From Prorocentrum cordatum (lineage: Eukaryota > Sar > Dinophyceae > Prorocentrales > Prorocentraceae), in the NCBI GenBank assembly GCA_963575745.1, contig CAUYUJ010014623.1, forward strand, positions 76,001-140,000: 64,000 nt of DNA. The letters run 5' to 3'. The stretch's first letter is position 1; the number at the start of each line of letters is the position of its first letter. Below the pieces are notes generated by a model that ran no database searches, had not been told where the DNA came from, and was given only the letters and a program-made list of their open reading frames with translations. Made by a program: the position numbers and the translations under genes. Shown here one piece after another: positions 62,591 to 64,000 of the stretch.

Positions 62591-63450
62591 GTCATGGAAT
62601 TCTGCCAAATGGGCCTCTCGCGCCGCATGCCGGAGTCATTCGAGCGCCCTTGCGCGCGTGCTGGAGGGGGGGGGGGGGGGGGGGGGCGGATTTCCGTGTC
62701 AAATAACACACTGTGGGCCACTCGTGCGTCGGCCGCGCGCGCATGTCAGAATCCTTCGAGTGCCTTTATCACCGACGCGAAGACGCCGCAATCGTTATCG
62801 GCGGGCGTGGTCAACATCGGCGCCGTCGTTGGCCTTGCCGTCGTCATCGTCCCCATCGTCCCCATCTCTATTTTCATAATCGGGTACACCGATGTCGGCG
62901 TCGCCGTGATACCGCGCCCGCCCAAGAACAGACTCGCACTGGAATGCCCGCTGGGACGACAAAGTCAAGTGTCCCGAAGACACACTAAACAAACGCAAGC
63001 TGTTTCCCAACAGTAGTTTTCAAACAAAGCTTGCGTTCGCGCTCCTGCGACATCTCGAGAGAACCATGAGATGGCTTCAACGTTTTCAATATACTCTGCC
63101 ACACGGGCCTCTCGCGCCGCATTTCGAAATCATTCGAACGCCCTTGCGCGCTTGTTTGGGGCACGATCCTCGTCAAATAATTCGACGCGGGCCACCCGCG
63201 CGTCGGCCGCGCGCGCATGTCGAATTCCTCCCAAAACTATCATCACCGACGCGAGGACGCCGTCATCGTCGTCGGCGTGATCAACATTGGCGCCGTCACT
63301 GGCCGTGTCGTCGTCGTTGCCATCATCGCCACCAGCACCGGTACTATCAGCATCGTGTTTATTGTTATCGAAGGTGCCACGATACCGTGCCTGCCCAAAT
63401 CGCCGACTGGCACTGAAGTGCCCGTTGGGAAATACTCAGGGATCATTGCC
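62591..63450 (+). repeat. ~475-bp tandem duplication
   Basis: 62610-62960 and 63085-63450 share GGGCCTCTCGCGCCGCAT, CATTCGARCGCCCTTGCGCG, CGTCAAATAA, CGTCGGCCGCGCGCGCATGT, ATCACCGACGCGARGACGCC, CAACATYGGCGCCGTC, ACGATACCG/GTGATACCG, and ACTGnAATGCCCGYTGGGA-like boxes in identical order. A run of 17 G interrupts the first copy (62666-62687). Confidence 0.85.
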
Positions 63451-63639
63451 ACCGCGGCCGCGCCGGTCGCGCCAAACGAGCTGGCCGCTGTGCGCGCGAA
63501 CGTGCGCGGGCCAACGCGGCCGCGGATATGCACTGGCCAACACCAAGCACCCATCGCAAGCGCCGCCGCATGGGTTTTGCAAACCAAGTTGCGGGTGGGT
63601 GGGTGAGATGACTGCGCGAACAGTGGCGTTGACACCTCA

Positions 63640-63960
63640 CTGCGAATAAAAATTGATTGGGCCACGTGACCTGCACAGTTTATGTTGCACAACACGTTTT
63701 GCAGCACACTTGGTTTCACATGGATTTTAGCATCTAGGTAGCACCACATAGAGCGCATTACCCGCATTGCACGCCATGGGTTGTGTAACTTCGTTTGCAC
63801 CACACATGCTGCACTGATGATTCAACTTGTCGTACATCGCACATGTGATTGTGTCCATGGTAGAGCGCACCGCTTGCATTGCACACCATATGCTGCACAA
63901 CGTAGGCGGCATCACATAGGTTGGCCACATCGATTGTGCATCGCATATTGTTCGAACCGC
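63640..63960 (+). repeat. TGCACAACACG/GCACACCAT repeats
   Basis: AGAGCGCAYYRCYYGCATTG-CACRCCAT at 63756 recurs at 63870. Other TGCAGCACAC/TGCTGCACAA words are spread through the stretch. The last 40 bases are unassigned. Confidence 0.6.
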
Positions 63961-64000
63961 TGTCCTGGGCCCGCGTCTCTGCGATTGCGAACCCGCATCT

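Overview
This window looks like nuclear DNA of a dinoflagellate, possibly a Symbiodiniaceae- or Prorocentrum-type genome. The call rests on the style of its retroelements, on a high overall GC content, on very dense microsatellites and minisatellites, and on the lack of any ordinary intact gene. I found no complete host protein-coding gene, no rRNA, no tRNA, no CRISPR array and no bacterial-type operon. The only protein-coding content I can support belongs to two decayed retroelements and one small fragment. Taxonomic placement is inference from recognised family character, not from a search.

Region 1 (1-10.9 kb) is a degenerate Ty1/copia-like retroelement on the + strand. In order it holds a low-complexity gag-like part, a RING-type zinc finger (about 4.68 kb), a retropepsin-like protease region (5.4-6.1 kb), a conserved region of uncertain function (6.65-7.64 kb), a cytosine-methyltransferase-like domain (7.7-8.5 kb), two tandem CCHC-type fingers plus a proline-rich linker (8.7-9.3 kb), and an integrase (9.3-10.7 kb). 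Reverse transcriptase and RNase H are missing: the element stops at a satellite at 10.9 kb. Scattered along it are about 27 copies of a 14-15 base hairpin (GCGGG, 4-base loop, CCYGC) that reads as Ala-Gly-x-Pro-Ala. I regard this as the most interesting signal in the window.

Region 2 (10.9-31.2 kb) is repeat-on-repeat DNA: an 89-bp satellite, CCAAGAGG-type minisatellites, several short inverted-repeat (MITE-like) elements, a 2.07-kb giant imperfect palindrome (22.155-24.221 kb), dispersed 100-400 bp repeats shared between distant places, long trinucleotide tracts, and a coiled-coil fragment (27.76-28.13 kb) resembling a LINE ORF1.

Region 3 (31.27-37.0 kb) is a LINE-type retrotransposon on the + strand: a coiled-coil/proline-rich ORF1, then an apurinic-type endonuclease, a reverse transcriptase and an RNase H spread over shifted frames. 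The RT has lost catalytic aspartates; the RNase H acidic residues remain. GC-rich duplicated DNA follows to 37.86 kb.

Region 4 (38-64 kb) is non-coding repeat DNA. It includes a 75-bp satellite of about 20 units (40.7-42.3 kb) related to the 89-bp satellite, long GAT and CGT tracts, an AT-richer island with three degenerate ~400-bp units (48.9-50.0 kb), ~150-290 bp tandem units, a 370-bp (GTGTGC)n tract, a MITE with a perfect 8-bp target duplication (55.25-55.41 kb), a palindromic CGATGCATCGGCG element in two copies, and a ~300-bp repeat family with Z-DNA-like GCGCGCG palindromes from 59.7 kb onward. No gene network can be reconstructed; the functional parts are the retroelement domains listed below.
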